From Phoronis ovalis (lineage: Eukaryota > Phoronida > Phoronidae): a stretch of 19,807 nt of DNA. The stretch lies in contig JAOXYB010012567.1 in assembly GCA_028565635.1 (NCBI GenBank), positions 1 through 19,807 on the forward strand, read 5' to 3'. Below the pieces are notes generated by a model, which did no database searches, was not told where the DNA came from, and saw nothing but the letters and a program-made list of their open reading frames with translations. Made by a program: the position numbers and the translations under genes. Of this stretch, positions 1 to 11,651 are shown piece after piece; positions within the stretch are counted from its first letter, which is position 1, and every line of letters starts with the position of its first letter.

Positions 1-120
1 CCCTAAAATTTCAAAAAATTTGGATTGGGTTTGCTACCACAAGCTAAAATTTTGGATTGGGTTCCGCGGCATATCCCTGTAGTCAAAAAACCTTGAGTAC
101 CCCCCCCGGAATTTAAAGCC
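1..120. repeat. Dispersed degenerate repeat, copy A
   Basis: The sequence is a degenerate run with a TTTGGATTGGGTTTGCTACCACAAG-like motif used twice, ending in GAGTACCCCCCCCGG at about 95-110. The same kind of end (AAGTACCCCC...) closes two other blocks, at about 12040 and 12475. I infer one repeat family seen three times. No coding sequence is visible here. The family is not identified. Confidence 0.45.
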
Positions 121-590
121 TAATTTGTTCAAATTCTATGTTTACTACGTTTATTAGAATAAAACTGTTCAGGAGAATTCAATCCATGGAGTAGGCCAAA
201 ATAAAAAAATTCTACTTGCTGTTTTAAATTTGTCAAGCAAGTTCAAATATCAGTCTCAGTTGCTTTCAAATTTTCAAATCTGACAATGGTTTCTCAAATT
301 TCTAAATGCTTAATTGTTATGTTTAATATTGCTGTATTTTTGGTATAACAGCATTACCATATATTTAAACTTAATTTTTTTATGTCAATTAAGTTAGTTC
401 TTTTGTCATTATTCAATAAAGAAAAAGGAGCTGTTTCCTTTTTCCTTATTCAATTGAGGATTTTAGGAAAGAAAAAGGAACCTTTTTTGACTAAGTCTTG
501 AGAACCCCAATTTTGAGTCGACTAAGGAAAAAGGAAATTAAAAATATAAGTTTAATATTTTATTCTGCCATTTAACTTGTTTAATATTCA
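121..590. other. Non-coding, AT-rich stretch upstream of the lectin exon
   Basis: I see no exon-like open frame. The region holds a foldback at 415-450 and three copies of a purine-rich GAAAAAGGA-type word at about 421, 472 and 526. Bases 172-212 share GAGTAGGCCAAAATAAAA with the reverse complement of 9994-10020, so a fragment of a dispersed repeat is present. Earlier lectin exons, if they exist, lie outside the window or are unrecognisable. Confidence 0.4.
415..450. repeat. Inverted repeat, 15-bp arms
   Basis: AATAAAGAAAAAGGA (415-429) and TCCTTTTTCCTTATT (436-450) are complementary at 14 of 15 positions around a 6-base loop. Function is unknown; the purine-rich word recurs downstream. Confidence 0.6.
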
Positions 591-618
591 ATGACATGTA
601 AATGTTGTTGCTATGTAG

Positions 619-1879
619 GATGGATGCATGCTTACGGATTTTTGATAGGAGGTTCAGATGAAAGTGTTGAAGGAGTATGGAAGTGGTATCCTAGTGGTCA
701 AAATATTACGTACTCTAACTGGAAACCAGGTAAAGTCAATTGTAAAGTCTCACATAACTATCAGAGGGACAAGGGGTTTTAAAATAGAAGAATTGATATG
801 CCAACACGCAAAATTCAACTCTTACGCAGTTCAAAATATAAATTATTTATATGATCTTTTTGTCACTGAATGTACACATCTGAAGAAACTTAACTGACAA
901 AAGGGTATATATTACTATCATACATAACAAAGTTGTTGTATCTGCTTCTATTCTACATGGGCGAGACATGTGTTGAAGCCACTGGTAAACAAATGGGAAA
1001 TGTATGCTGACAAGGGTACAAAAATATGCGGAACATAAACGTAAATATAAATGGATAAAACATAAATTGAGAATTTTATTTGTTGAACACATCTCATCTC
1101 AATTTTGTTATTAATGAATAAGTTTCAGAACAACTTATTGGAACTAAACTTCTTGTGAAAAGTTAACAAAGTATACATTATTGGAAAAGTAGTAAACATT
1201 AGATTTTGTAATCGGTGAGAAGGCCGTTTTGGGTAACTCACATTTTTAAAAGACAAAAATATAAACCTCAACACCTTTGTAGTTACAAAGGTGAAATTTG
1301 ACTAAAATTGCCTTCAGATATATTCTTCAAAAGTTTGACTTTCAAAATTAAATTACCAGAAATTTTCCACTTTTGGGTGATTTTCCTATATTTAGAAGCA
1401 CATCATGGCATTTAAAAACAGAGCAAAAAAAATCTGAGACTTCTTATTAGAGATCCCTATATTGGAAGTAAATTTTGGGTAAATTTCAGTTTTGTATCAG
1501 CAGGTGTCTTCAATTATATTTTTCGAAGTTTTTTTTTTAATGAGTTAACCCAAAATGGTGTTCTTACTGATTACATAATTAAGTGAAATGTAGTAATTTT
1601 TCATATTATCCTTATGTTAGTACCTTTTCAAAAATTTATACTTTTGTTAGTCTAATTTAACTATCTAAACAGAACCTCAAAGCATAAAGTGTGATCAAGT
1701 TGTCCCTAACGGTACATATGCAATCTTAACATATTAATTTTGCAAGTGAGCCCTCCAAAACAAATGAAAGAGGTAATGCAGAAGACTGTCTTCATATGCA
1801 CAAAGATTTTGGCTATCAATGGAACAATATGCAATGCAGTTACAGCGCCTCTTTCATCTGCAAGAGAGATGTCATGTAA
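619..1879 (+). CDS. C-type lectin domain gene, two 3' exons (partial, possibly broken)
   Basis: Two exons encode the second half of a C-type lectin-like domain. Exon A (619-729, 111 bp, phase 1 at both ends) follows a TATGTAG acceptor and ends at a GTAAAG donor. It reads IGGSD, EGVWKW, SGQNITY and NWKPG, the classic core strands. Exon B ends at TAA (1877-1879) and reads EDCLHMH, then QWNNMQC, then FICK, giving the two last conserved cysteines. The Ca2+-site motifs are altered: EPS where EPN or QPD is usual, and WNN for WND. The most obvious acceptor for exon B (AG at 1745-1746) gives a phase one base off from exon A. An in-frame acceptor exists at 1773 but drops eight residues of the loop. 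The gene is therefore either spliced oddly or a decayed copy. Upstream exons and a signal peptide are not visible. Role: probably secreted or surface sugar recognition (family knowledge). Confidence 0.8.
1207..1575. mobile_element. MITE-like foldback element in the lectin intron
   Basis: Imperfect terminal inverted repeats of about 35 bp bound a 369-bp segment. The left end begins TGTAATCGGTGAGAAGGCCG and goes on TTTTGGGT-AACTCA. The right end, read in reverse, begins TGTAATCAGTAAGAACACCA and goes on TTTTGGGTTAACTCA. There are about five mismatches and one indel. No open frame of note lies inside, as expected for a non-autonomous element. A target-site duplication is not clear, so the exact ends may be off by a few bases. 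Superfamily is unassigned. Confidence 0.65.
1272..1293. repeat. Perfect hairpin, 10-bp arms
   Basis: CACCTTTGTA (1272-1281) and TACAAAGGTG (1284-1293) are exact reverse complements separated by two bases. It lies inside the MITE-like element and probably belongs to its foldback structure. Confidence 0.75.
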
Positions 1880-1935
1880 ATATATGGATGTTTCATAGCA
1901 CTATGTATGCACTGCAAAAAATATTAATGTTTACC

Positions 1936-1941
1936 AATAAA
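1936..1941 (+). promoter_or_regulatory. Poly(A) signal AATAAA of the lectin gene
   Basis: A canonical AATAAA stands 57 bases after the lectin stop codon, a normal distance. It supports 1879 as the real 3' end of that reading frame. Confidence 0.65.
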
Positions 1942-2382
1942 GCATTATAAAGCTTATGTTTTTATATATGTCACTAAATTAAAAGCTTATTGCCTGGTAT
2001 CTCATGTTAAATTTATTGCTGATACTAATTAATCTTACATACAGGACAAAATATCAGTTGAAATTAGTGCAAGCAATTAACTTTGCATTAATTGATAAAC
2101 AAACCGATTTTTAGTATTAACCTTTGATAACACTTGTGTATTTCATAACCATATGTCAAAAATATAGTTTTAAATATAGTAAGTTGCATTCAAAGTGCAA
2201 GAATCTGAGTTTGGCTGCTACTAAATTGTTGGAAACAGTAGTTTGTAAATTCAATTGTATTTCTCATGAGTATGTCATACTGGCATTTAATATCTGAACT
2301 AATAAAGTAATAACCCATCATGAATCACGGTAATTAGTCAAATTCTACTGGAAGCCCTTTGAAACAATGTGAATTCAGGAAT

Positions 2383-2405
2383 GGATAACAAAATATTTGT
2401 TATCC
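2383..2405. repeat. Perfect hairpin, 10-bp arms, 3-base loop
   Basis: GGATAACAAA and TTTGTTATCC flank ATA. A second pair, TTCTACTG (2343-2350) and CAGTAGAA (2409-2416), encloses it, so a nested foldback is possible. Confidence 0.6.
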
Positions 2406-2482
2406 TTGCAGTAGAAAACAAACAATCACTGCAATGTGAAATATAACAATCACGGTGAATAACAGTCTTTAAATATTATATG

Positions 2483-2488
2483 TTTATT
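2483..2488 (-). promoter_or_regulatory. Candidate distal poly(A) signal of the TPR-SGNH gene
   Basis: AATAAA on the minus strand, about 1 kb after the stop codon. This is one of several such words in AT-rich sequence, so the choice is uncertain. Confidence 0.25.
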
Positions 2489-3255
2489 GTTCATTTACAA
2501 TACTAACAGTTACACATTTAAAATTATATCAAATACATTTATAATCTGAACATTCTAAAATGGTTTTACTTGTCTATTGTAAGTTAGAAATAATGATTTT
2601 AAAAATCACATAATTTCCTACACATTCCTATTGATGGAATATTGTGGGGTCAAAAAAGTGTTTTAGTGTCTTAAAAGTTGAGTGAAGTTGTTAATAAATT
2701 CCATCATACTCTGTATACAATCCTGTACTATCTTGCATTTTTTATTATTCCGTGGAATTTAAAGAACACATATTATTTAAAATCTCAATTGAAAATTCTT
2801 GTATACACTGTAACAAAAAAAGCAAGCAAGGTAAAAAGAAATCAATAACAAGTTAAAACCTACAAACATTGTTAGGTCGGATCTAGGACATAAATTCCAA
2901 AAAATATTGACGATTAAAAGAAAAATTGAATGTACTACAAGCACATATAATTTACATTTCAGTTTCTTTATAATTTTCTTAAGAATAAAGTCACAATCCC
3001 AGCATTCAACAATTTTATACAATATAAATATAGGCATTCAAAATTTCTAATACAAAATCGTTTTCATTTTAATTCTAGTAAGATGTACAGTTACAATTTT
3101 ACCATTAGCTAAAACAAAGAATTACTGTGAGATCAAACTTACCTGTGCAGAAGAAAAAAATTACAGGAATGCAATTTTATAAAATGTAATATGTACAATT
3201 AATTAACTAGCATTAGTTTGCATTAAATGTACCAATCTAGTCAAAATCTTAAAAA

Positions 3256-3261
3256 TTTATT
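3256..3261 (-). promoter_or_regulatory. Candidate proximal poly(A) signal of the TPR-SGNH gene
   Basis: The first minus-strand AATAAA after the stop at 3480, about 220 bases downstream. The position is ordinary for an animal gene, but no transcript evidence is available. Confidence 0.35.
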
Positions 3262-3479
3262 AACTTGCAAAAAAATTAACAACTATTTGTATCATTTATA
3301 AATACATTACTTAATATACCAAGAACATTTTAACATTTAAATAAATTCCACAAAACCTATATCCAATTAATAGACATAATGTTCTGTTAGGCCATGAAGC
3401 ATTTCAAATAAACATGTACAATTATGTAAAATTCAACCTTGCATGTTGTGTAATTTACAGAATGCAAAAAAAGTGTGTA

Positions 3480-5798
3480 TCACAGTATCAACGTTTCTTT
3501 CTTAAACAAGCTACTATCACTAGTATTTTCCTTGCTAGCACTACTTTGTTCAGTGTCTGCAGTAGCTGCATCTGGTAACTGAGCTGAGTTCATGCACTCT
3601 TCCATAACTTTCACGATATCTGGAGACAGGTGTGTCCCATCAAAAACTGAAATGAACAAAGCAGTATAGTTAACTGGAAAAAAGAGAAATATGACACAAA
3701 TGTGTAGTGGTAAATATGTGAAGAAGTAATAAAGTACACAAATTATTAATAAAACGTGCCTGATGTCACACACTAACAACAAGCACACAAGTGCTTCAAT
3801 TGCAGTATGCAAGAAAGATAAAAGAAGGTATCAGAAACAGAGGAATAAGCAAATTCTGAATATGTCCAATAGATAACAATCTTGTACAAACTGGATGTTG
3901 GGTAAATCTAATTGTGAATGGATACCAGACTATACTCACAGTATTTTCTATATTCCTGATCTATGTGTCTGGTGGATTCCCCAAGAACATTTATCCAGTG
4001 TAGGTCTTTCTCTTTGTACAGTCGGCTTTTCAGCAATGAGTTGAATCTCCAGAATATTTCTTTAACACTAAAATGAAGGTAATGAAAATAGAATGGGGAA
4101 TACTACATAATGCTCTTGATAAAAATGTCAAGATTTTAAAGTATTTGTACAATAAAAAACAGATCAGATCATCACAAATGTGATTTTTTCAACATATTTG
4201 GTCAGAATAGAAAATATTTAGTTATATGAGCACCAATGCAAGAAAGATTGCTTAGCACTGGGAATATACATAATTATGCAGTTGTCGACCAGGCTAACAT
4301 ACTGTACAAGGTGACAATAGAAGAAATCTTCTATTAGCCCAAACTGATATAGTTTAGATAAAATTAATGTTACCCAGAATGCACATCACAAGGCGGTACT
4401 GGGTGAACAAACACTGTCCAGTTGTGCTGTTTTTGTATCTTCGACATGAGTGGAATATAGACATCTAGAATAGACTCTATGGCATCAGCAATGGTCTAAA
4501 ATAAAAAGTAATTATATATTATTTACTTTAATTAATATATTCAATAAACATAAAAACCTTACCATTTTCCTGATATCATTATTGGCCAGTACAAATCTCA
4601 TTCTGAGGTAAATGATTCAGGGTCGAAAAGGGAGTCTCTGCTTAGCAGTTCACTATTCTTAAACACACAACTGGCTGATCACCCAGCATCACATAACCTT
4701 GCTATTGAAAATTAGTCAGAACAAATGGAAATTACTTACATCATATATCATTCTTCTTACACATTTATCCATCGAGGTGTTACAGTCTAATTCCCCCATG
4801 CAAAATATCACAGTGGCTCCATCTGGTATTACTTTAATAGCATTCCAGAAAATTTGTTTTGCAAAAAAATCTGTATCCTCTTGTATGTACCAGATTTTTG
4901 TCCCAACAACCAGCACTGGATGAATAACATGAGGCTTCCCCTAGAAAACGTAATGTATTTTGAAATGACAAAATAATTGGTGTTTGTATCAGTTACATTT
5001 AGGTGCTTCAGGAAAAGAAGAAACAACTACATACAGTTCTATGTACATCTTTTGATACTTGGTACATATGAGTAGTCCATAGACTATCACCATCACTTAT
5101 GATACTTTTAAAGTTAACAAGTGACAATAACACGACAAAAGTTATCCTCTTGGGTGTATCTTATAAGAATTAATTTTAAAAAATAATTCACCAAATTGCT
5201 GTCCATGAAAGCTGTCACTAGAACTTATCATTGATAATAATGTAATGTTCTCAGACTCGTAGCAGAACAAATTTGTGCAAGAAAAATATAATTTTTCATT
5301 GATATATAAATATTAAAATATAATTATTTATTTAAAAATATATCTTGTGCAATGCTTTATCAATATATTATATTTTAGAAAACAAATCATTGCATATAAT
5401 TTGAATATGAAGGACATAATGGGTAATGATAGTTCATAATGGCATCTTGAGGAGAGAAACACACAGAAATGCCTACATCTTCCACATGAATTAAGCATTT
5501 TCAAAATTATTTGTTGAAAATTATTCTTTTATGAATATACCTTTTGTCGTTATTTTAGTGACACCTTGTTAACTACGAATAAACAAAATCTTATATAAAG
5601 GTATGCTTACTCGATAATTGATTTCTCTCCATGCGGGTGATATAACATGACTGTCACCAATCATATATATAAACTTTGTATCCTTGTTAAACTTTGGTGG
5701 TACATCAAATTTATGCATTGCATGACTGATTAAGGCAAAATACAAAGCATCACTTCTTACTGTAGTTCGTTCAAGGCTGCGGTTGAGCCACACAGTGT
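3480..5798 (-). other. Exons coding the SGNH/GDSL-hydrolase-like domain
   Basis: Five exons give the domain. Block I is YMIGDSH, with Ser636 as the likely nucleophile. A Gly (G662, in VVGTK) is a possible block II residue. The ATVIFCMGELDC segment (GELD at 698-701) sits where block III normally has GxND, so the usual oxyanion Asn seems to be absent. VFVHPVPP follows as a core strand. Block V is FFDGTHLSP, with Asp802 and His805 spaced as in the SGNH Asp-x-x-His pair. The Ser-Asp-His set looks intact, so activity as an esterase or acyl-hydrolase is possible but not shown. The last 35 residues are a low-complexity tail rich in Ser, Thr, Glu and Ala. Confidence 0.8.
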
Positions 5799-8700
5799 CT
5801 GAAAGGGTAATAATAATTTACACACATATCTGACTTTACATGATCCTTGCCCCCATGATATACATCAGTCGAACATAAATATGGATTCCAATAGGGCATA
5901 CAGTATGTTAATAAAGAATAATGGCAAAATTCAGTTAACATGTAATGTTGCATTTCATTAAATTTGCAAGAAAAGGTGATTGAATTATAAGGAGATTGAA
6001 ATTAACAACAGCTTAATGAACAAGCGAACAGCTTTCACAAAAAAAGTTGACACAAATCCTTGATTTATCTCTACTTAAGTACTGGAACTAATAACATTTT
6101 ACACGTTAAGACAAGCATAACTAAAAAAAGTTAATAATTTTTGTAAACTCTTCCATACATACCCAACATCCTGAGCAGTGGCTTTACAGTTTTCAGACAA
6201 CCTTTCATAAACAGTAGTTTGATAATATTGCAATATATACCAAACAGATACAGCTCCTTGTCATCAGAAAAGGGCCCAGGCTTACTGGGACGTGGAGACA
6301 GATCTAAATCTTCAAGACCAGTCAACTCTTCATCTGTGAAAACATTGTTAAATGTAAGGAGATTATGATATAAAACAGTTAACTCTGTGTCAGTCTGTGC
6401 TAGGCTTAGTATCCGTAACACAATCTTTATGATTTTAAAATTTTTACAAAGGTATTTTGATTATGAAAAGGATCAAGTAGCAGTACTGAAGTTTTCAGAT
6501 ATGACAGTTACTAAATTTTCAATCAAAACTTTGTACAGTGCATTATGCATTAATTATGTTATAAATGCTGTTAGCCAGCTTGCAACTGCAGAGCAGTGTA
6601 TGCAAATAAGATCTCTACTCGTCATTTGCGTAAATAGTTCATGATTTTTGACAGCATTCACAAAATGAATATCAGGATAAATCAGATTCAATCAATGGTA
6701 TTAAAAGGCAAAGCAACATTTTTATTCTTACAGTTCTACAGTGAGAAACTGGGCACTCATTCAAATGTTAACTTCCAACACAACTTACTGTGGAGATAGA
6801 TATCCCCATTGGCAGGTAGCTGAACTATTATGGGCACTATTGCACTGCAGGGCAGCCCACCTGCCATTTTGTCCGGGTTACTTTTTAAGAATGTTCTATA
6901 AGCTTTAAATGATTGTTGGTATTTATCTAGAACCTGCAATTATATATATATATATACATATTAAAGCATTTTCATTAACTGGCACTCTCTCATGAATGTT
7001 CTGCTCCTTTTAGAATTGTTTACCATGTCAACTATAAAAAGAGACCTTCAAATTACTGTTTCAGATCTCATAACCAGACAGATATTGAAAGAGATTTTCT
7101 TGCAAGGCTACCACTCAGTACATCGAAAAATATCAGTTTTGCTTAAAAAACAACTTTTAATTTAACATCAAAATTTATAGAATGCTATATAGTAATCTGT
7201 GTTAAGTTATTTATTATGTGACAATGAAGCAAAAAAAAAACACACACTTTATTCACAATATATATTTTTTTACTTTAATTGCATAAATTTGGGTTTACCC
7301 AAAACATTTGTTGAGTGAGGAAATTCTGAAATTGCAGTTGGAAAGGGTGCTATTGTGTCATTATGTGCCCCAGAAAGAACAGCAAGTTGTGCTTAATATG
7401 TGAAGTTACTTACCAAGTAAGCATTAGCGACATAATATGGAGCATAAATATACTCAGGATCTATTTCTGCAGCAAGTTCAAACATTGCAATAGCTTGATT
7501 TATTGCTGAAATATTAGGACAAACTAAGGTCAAAATAAATGATATTACACAGAATAAAAATGTATCTTAAAATATACCATGATCGTTTTCTCCAAATTTT
7601 ACAGGTATACATGCAGTTTCACGCAACAAATTATACAGTCATCGAAGTTTTCAAGGACTAGGGAGAAATCACATTTTGTATAATCACCATGTCATAGAAA
7701 CACAAAATTTAGATCAATTCTATCGCCAAAATTCTACCCACACACACTCTGGAGCATTGGTTGTTCTACCAATTATGCATTAAAACTTTCCAAATATAAT
7801 ACATATATGTTATACCTCCATAATTTCGTATAAAAGATCCTATAAAAACCAAAGCATTCACATTTTGTATAGCATTTCCCATGGCACTACAATGACAGAA
7901 AATCAATTAGAATATTTCCAAAGACCAAACTATTAATAAGCAATGTTTTGCAGCTAAGAAATAAGTGTCTATTGTCAGATCATAAATGAAATCATAAGCA
8001 AACACTGGTGTAGCAAAAATGTAGACATAACAACAGCATAGTTTTAAATTTGATTTGATTTGAAAGCGAGTCTTTACTGATATAATCTTGTACAAGTTAA
8101 ATAAAAATGAATCTGATTAAAAGTGAAATTTATAAAACTAAAAGTGTCATTTAATGATAAATCATACTAAATGCAAACTAGAACATGAGTTGCTTCAAAT
8201 ACTAAAAACAATTATAGATGTTGCAACTTCTGCTTGATTAAAGTCTTATTTTAAAAAAATAGTAAGCGTAATATTAAGATATACTTAAATGTGACTCAAC
8301 CATATATTAAACAGTTAAAGAAAATGTCAAGTTTTGCTCACCTTCGTAAAATATCATATCCACCTGGACTTTGAGACACCTTAGATAATCTCTGGTGGAC
8401 ATTAGTGTCATCTGCATAATGAAAAGCATATTAATATCATGAGCAAATACAACCATGCATAAATTTGGTATTGAATCTATAACTGCAGGACGTTCGGAGT
8501 AGTTTGAAGTTATATTCTGGAGGCTTCTTTGTTATGATTTTGTAAAGGTTCTCCCAAAGGTTGCCGAATAGCTCCTAATTATAGATAGCAATTTCAAAAT
8601 GCATGTAGCTCTAGATTATGATATTTCGATACATTTAAACCACTATAAATAAAGACATCAGTCACTGTTCCGTACTTTGTCATCTAACCTATGGGCTTGA

Positions 8701-11618
8701 CTGTTTCTATTTAGGTTGAAAGCATAATTCATTCGATGTTTTGTATTTACTGAAATAACACTTGTAACAATTTCATTTGTCCTTACTTCTATCATCAACA
8801 ATTGCTTTTAGAAATATTTGAATGCCTTCTTCCTTTAGGTGTCTCTTTTTAGTATGTTTGCACAGCAAACTTCCATACTCTATCCTAGCCTCATAGTGTT
8901 CTGGATCCTCTGACAAAACACCCTACGATAAAATGTACCATTATAAAATACTAAACAACAGGATATAACAGGTAAGCAGTGTAAAGTAAGTCTCTATGGA
9001 TACTAAACAAATGATATCTTTGTAAAAATAAGTGCAATGACACCTACGTTATATATGTACCGTATATACCTATTGGAAACGGCAATGTTGATGAGATTAT
9101 GTATACCTGTAGTTCAAATATATCTTTACCATAAAGAGAAACAAGTCTTACTTAGCAGACAGGTGCCCATTTTCTTTCCCACTACAGACATACCATTTTG
9201 AGAAAAACATCCACTCAGCCATATTGGAAGTGATCCAGGTAAAAATACACCTGATTTGACCTGTATTTGCCCTTTAACCAATATGAAACAGATCACATAA
9301 ACCATGCTGTTATCACAATACCATCTGGGAAACAAACCTGGCCGCCAGTAGGCCAGATTAAAAGTGAACCAGGTAGTTTTTTTTTATATTTCCTTCTCTT
9401 ATGAGTTAAAAAGATCTCTCTTTGTATCATAGTTTTCAAGACACAAAGAGCAAAAAAAATCTTGACTGAAATTTTTTTGAATTTTCAGATGGTTGTACAA
9501 CCCACTTTCAAGTTCAATCTAAAATAACACCCACCCACCTATGGATTTCATTCACCCACCTATGGATTTCACCCACCCACCTATGGACTTCATAAATACA
9601 CAATCATTTAAATTGTTCAGGTAATGCATCGTCTTCTGGCTATAGCCTTTCCATGTCAGGAACAAATATAGCCACCAGTTGGCCATACCGGAAAATAATG
9701 ATCACGGTTTAAAATCAAAATTGACCTGTACATTTATCTTCTGATTTGAAACAATTTCTCTACATATCAGAGTTTTCAAAATACGGGCAAAAAGAGCTTC
9801 ATGGCCGTGAAAATTGTCAAAGTTTCAGATCAACAGTGACCCTTTTAAAACCAACTTCATTACACATCTGTGCATGATATATTACCTTCATACATATTCT
9901 AGATAATGTTACTTTCAGAATTTATTTTTGGGCATGGGCCTGGAAATACGAGAAATGGCATTTTTAATTTTGTTTGCCAAATGAGGGGGGCATTTTATTT
10001 TGGCCTACTCAATTCTGTTGAACAATTATTACTCTAATGGGCTGAGACAATCCTTTAGAATTTCCAATAAAACTTCCAAATTGAGTTCCAGTTTCTTCGC
10101 ATATAAAAGAAAAGTCATTTCCACTGTAAGACACAATTCTATTAATTGAAAAATCCTTGGCTAAAGGAATCCATTGTTCTTTGTTGTCAGATGGGTAAAC
10201 GTCTATCACATAAAACATGGAATCGGGACATAGTATACATACTTCATGATCTTGATTCAAGTTCAGAAATAGGTAATAAAAAAAATTTGCTTTCTTTATA
10301 CCAGGTTTTATGTTTGACTGTAATTCTAAGAAAACTGTCTTAGCTAAAAACGGACCATGGAAGTAATCACAATTATATTGGCATGACCAGGTAGAAAAAT
10401 AATAACCTTCATTGCACGTTAAAGTATAATTTTTTAATTTCATTTGATAACAACCTATCACTGCCATCGTCACTCCGTATTGCTCCACCAACAATAGCTA
10501 TTTCTAAACTTGATAAAACATCTACCAAACGATCTATTTTAGTGTAATTTTAAACTCTTGAAACATTTCGAGCTAATAATATGTATTTAGTACACGATGC
10601 AGAAACTAAAGCAATCTAATTCAAACCGATTTGCCTCAAAACTTGTAGTTTAGAAATGTTGTGTTTTGTGATCGTAACTAGTCGCTATAATTACTGGAAA
10701 ATCGGGAAATCCCTTATGAACATCACGCAAGAGAGAACTTATATCGTCAAGTTTTGTATAGGATTGAGCATCGATTAATATAGATACTAATTCGTGGAGT
10801 GGTTTAGTTATCTCAGGACATTCCTGAGACCTTTCCCATTCTAGATCATAGTACTCATTAAATTGTTTAAACTCTTCTTTGCACACGTCTTCCGATATAA
10901 TCCTTTTATTAACTCTTTCAGCATTTTCATTTGATAACTTAGTTAAGATGAAATGGACGCAACTGTTTACTGACTGTGCTCAAATATTATTATTCATATA
11001 TTGTAGAGCTTGCTGTAGAAGCATTATGGCTTCAATATCTCTTAGATTTTCTAAGAGCTTTTGCAATCAGTCTAGCTATAATCATATAGTCCCTGATCAC
11101 GTCTTAGGTATTTACGTTATTTTTTTTAATTGGACACATTTGTCTTTGTATATGCTTCCAGTTATATTATGAATAAAAACATATATATGACTGATACTAA
11201 CGCAAATGTCTAAAACAACTTGCTCCTCAGCACAGAGGCAACGTTTATACTTGAATGCATTGCCGAACTGTTTTAACCGTACTGATATTATCGCGTTCAC
11301 ATTTACTTGATCCCAAACAAGTCAAAAAGTTGAAAGGTTCATCAAACGCACCATGACATTGTCCCCCACATACAGGTCATCATAGCTATCAGTTTTATTT
11401 CACTTACCATGTCTAAATATGCTGTCAACCAGTAAATGCTATTTAACTTCGATCACGTTTCAATCATTCGCTTAAATCGGTAATTATTATTCTGGAATAC
11501 GTGATGTTTTCTACTGAACAAATCTGTATCCATTGTCGGACTACACAATCTCGATACATGCATATATATATTATATGCCGGGAGGCATTGTCATTCAAAG
11601 TCACTAATATATATATAT

Positions 11619-11651
<33 letters not shown>

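Larger units (their letters stand above)
1942..3479. other. Intergenic region plus probable 3' UTR of the minus-strand gene
   Basis: The lectin gene and the TPR-SGNH gene converge here. No convincing coding sequence is seen; the short open frames at 2777-3037 lack any domain-like pattern. A foldback lies at 2383-2405. Minus-strand AATAAA words at 3256-3261 and 2483-2488 are candidate cleavage signals, so the 3' UTR could be about 0.25 or 1 kb long. Confidence 0.45.

Noticed and set aside
415-450. Hairpin read as a transcription terminator
   Set aside because: Intrinsic terminators of this type are bacterial; the setting here is eukaryotic.
2777-3037. Open frame of 86 codons on the minus strand
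   Set aside because: It is hydrophobic and AT-driven, has no domain pattern or splice context, and falls in the likely 3' UTR.
9126-9335. Open frame of 69 codons on the minus strand
   Set aside because: It lies in a diverged repeat, and its duplicated units do not keep the frame.
9533-9594. Regular spacing that could suggest a CRISPR array
   Set aside because: The units are contiguous 21-bp tandem copies with no spacers, in an animal genome.
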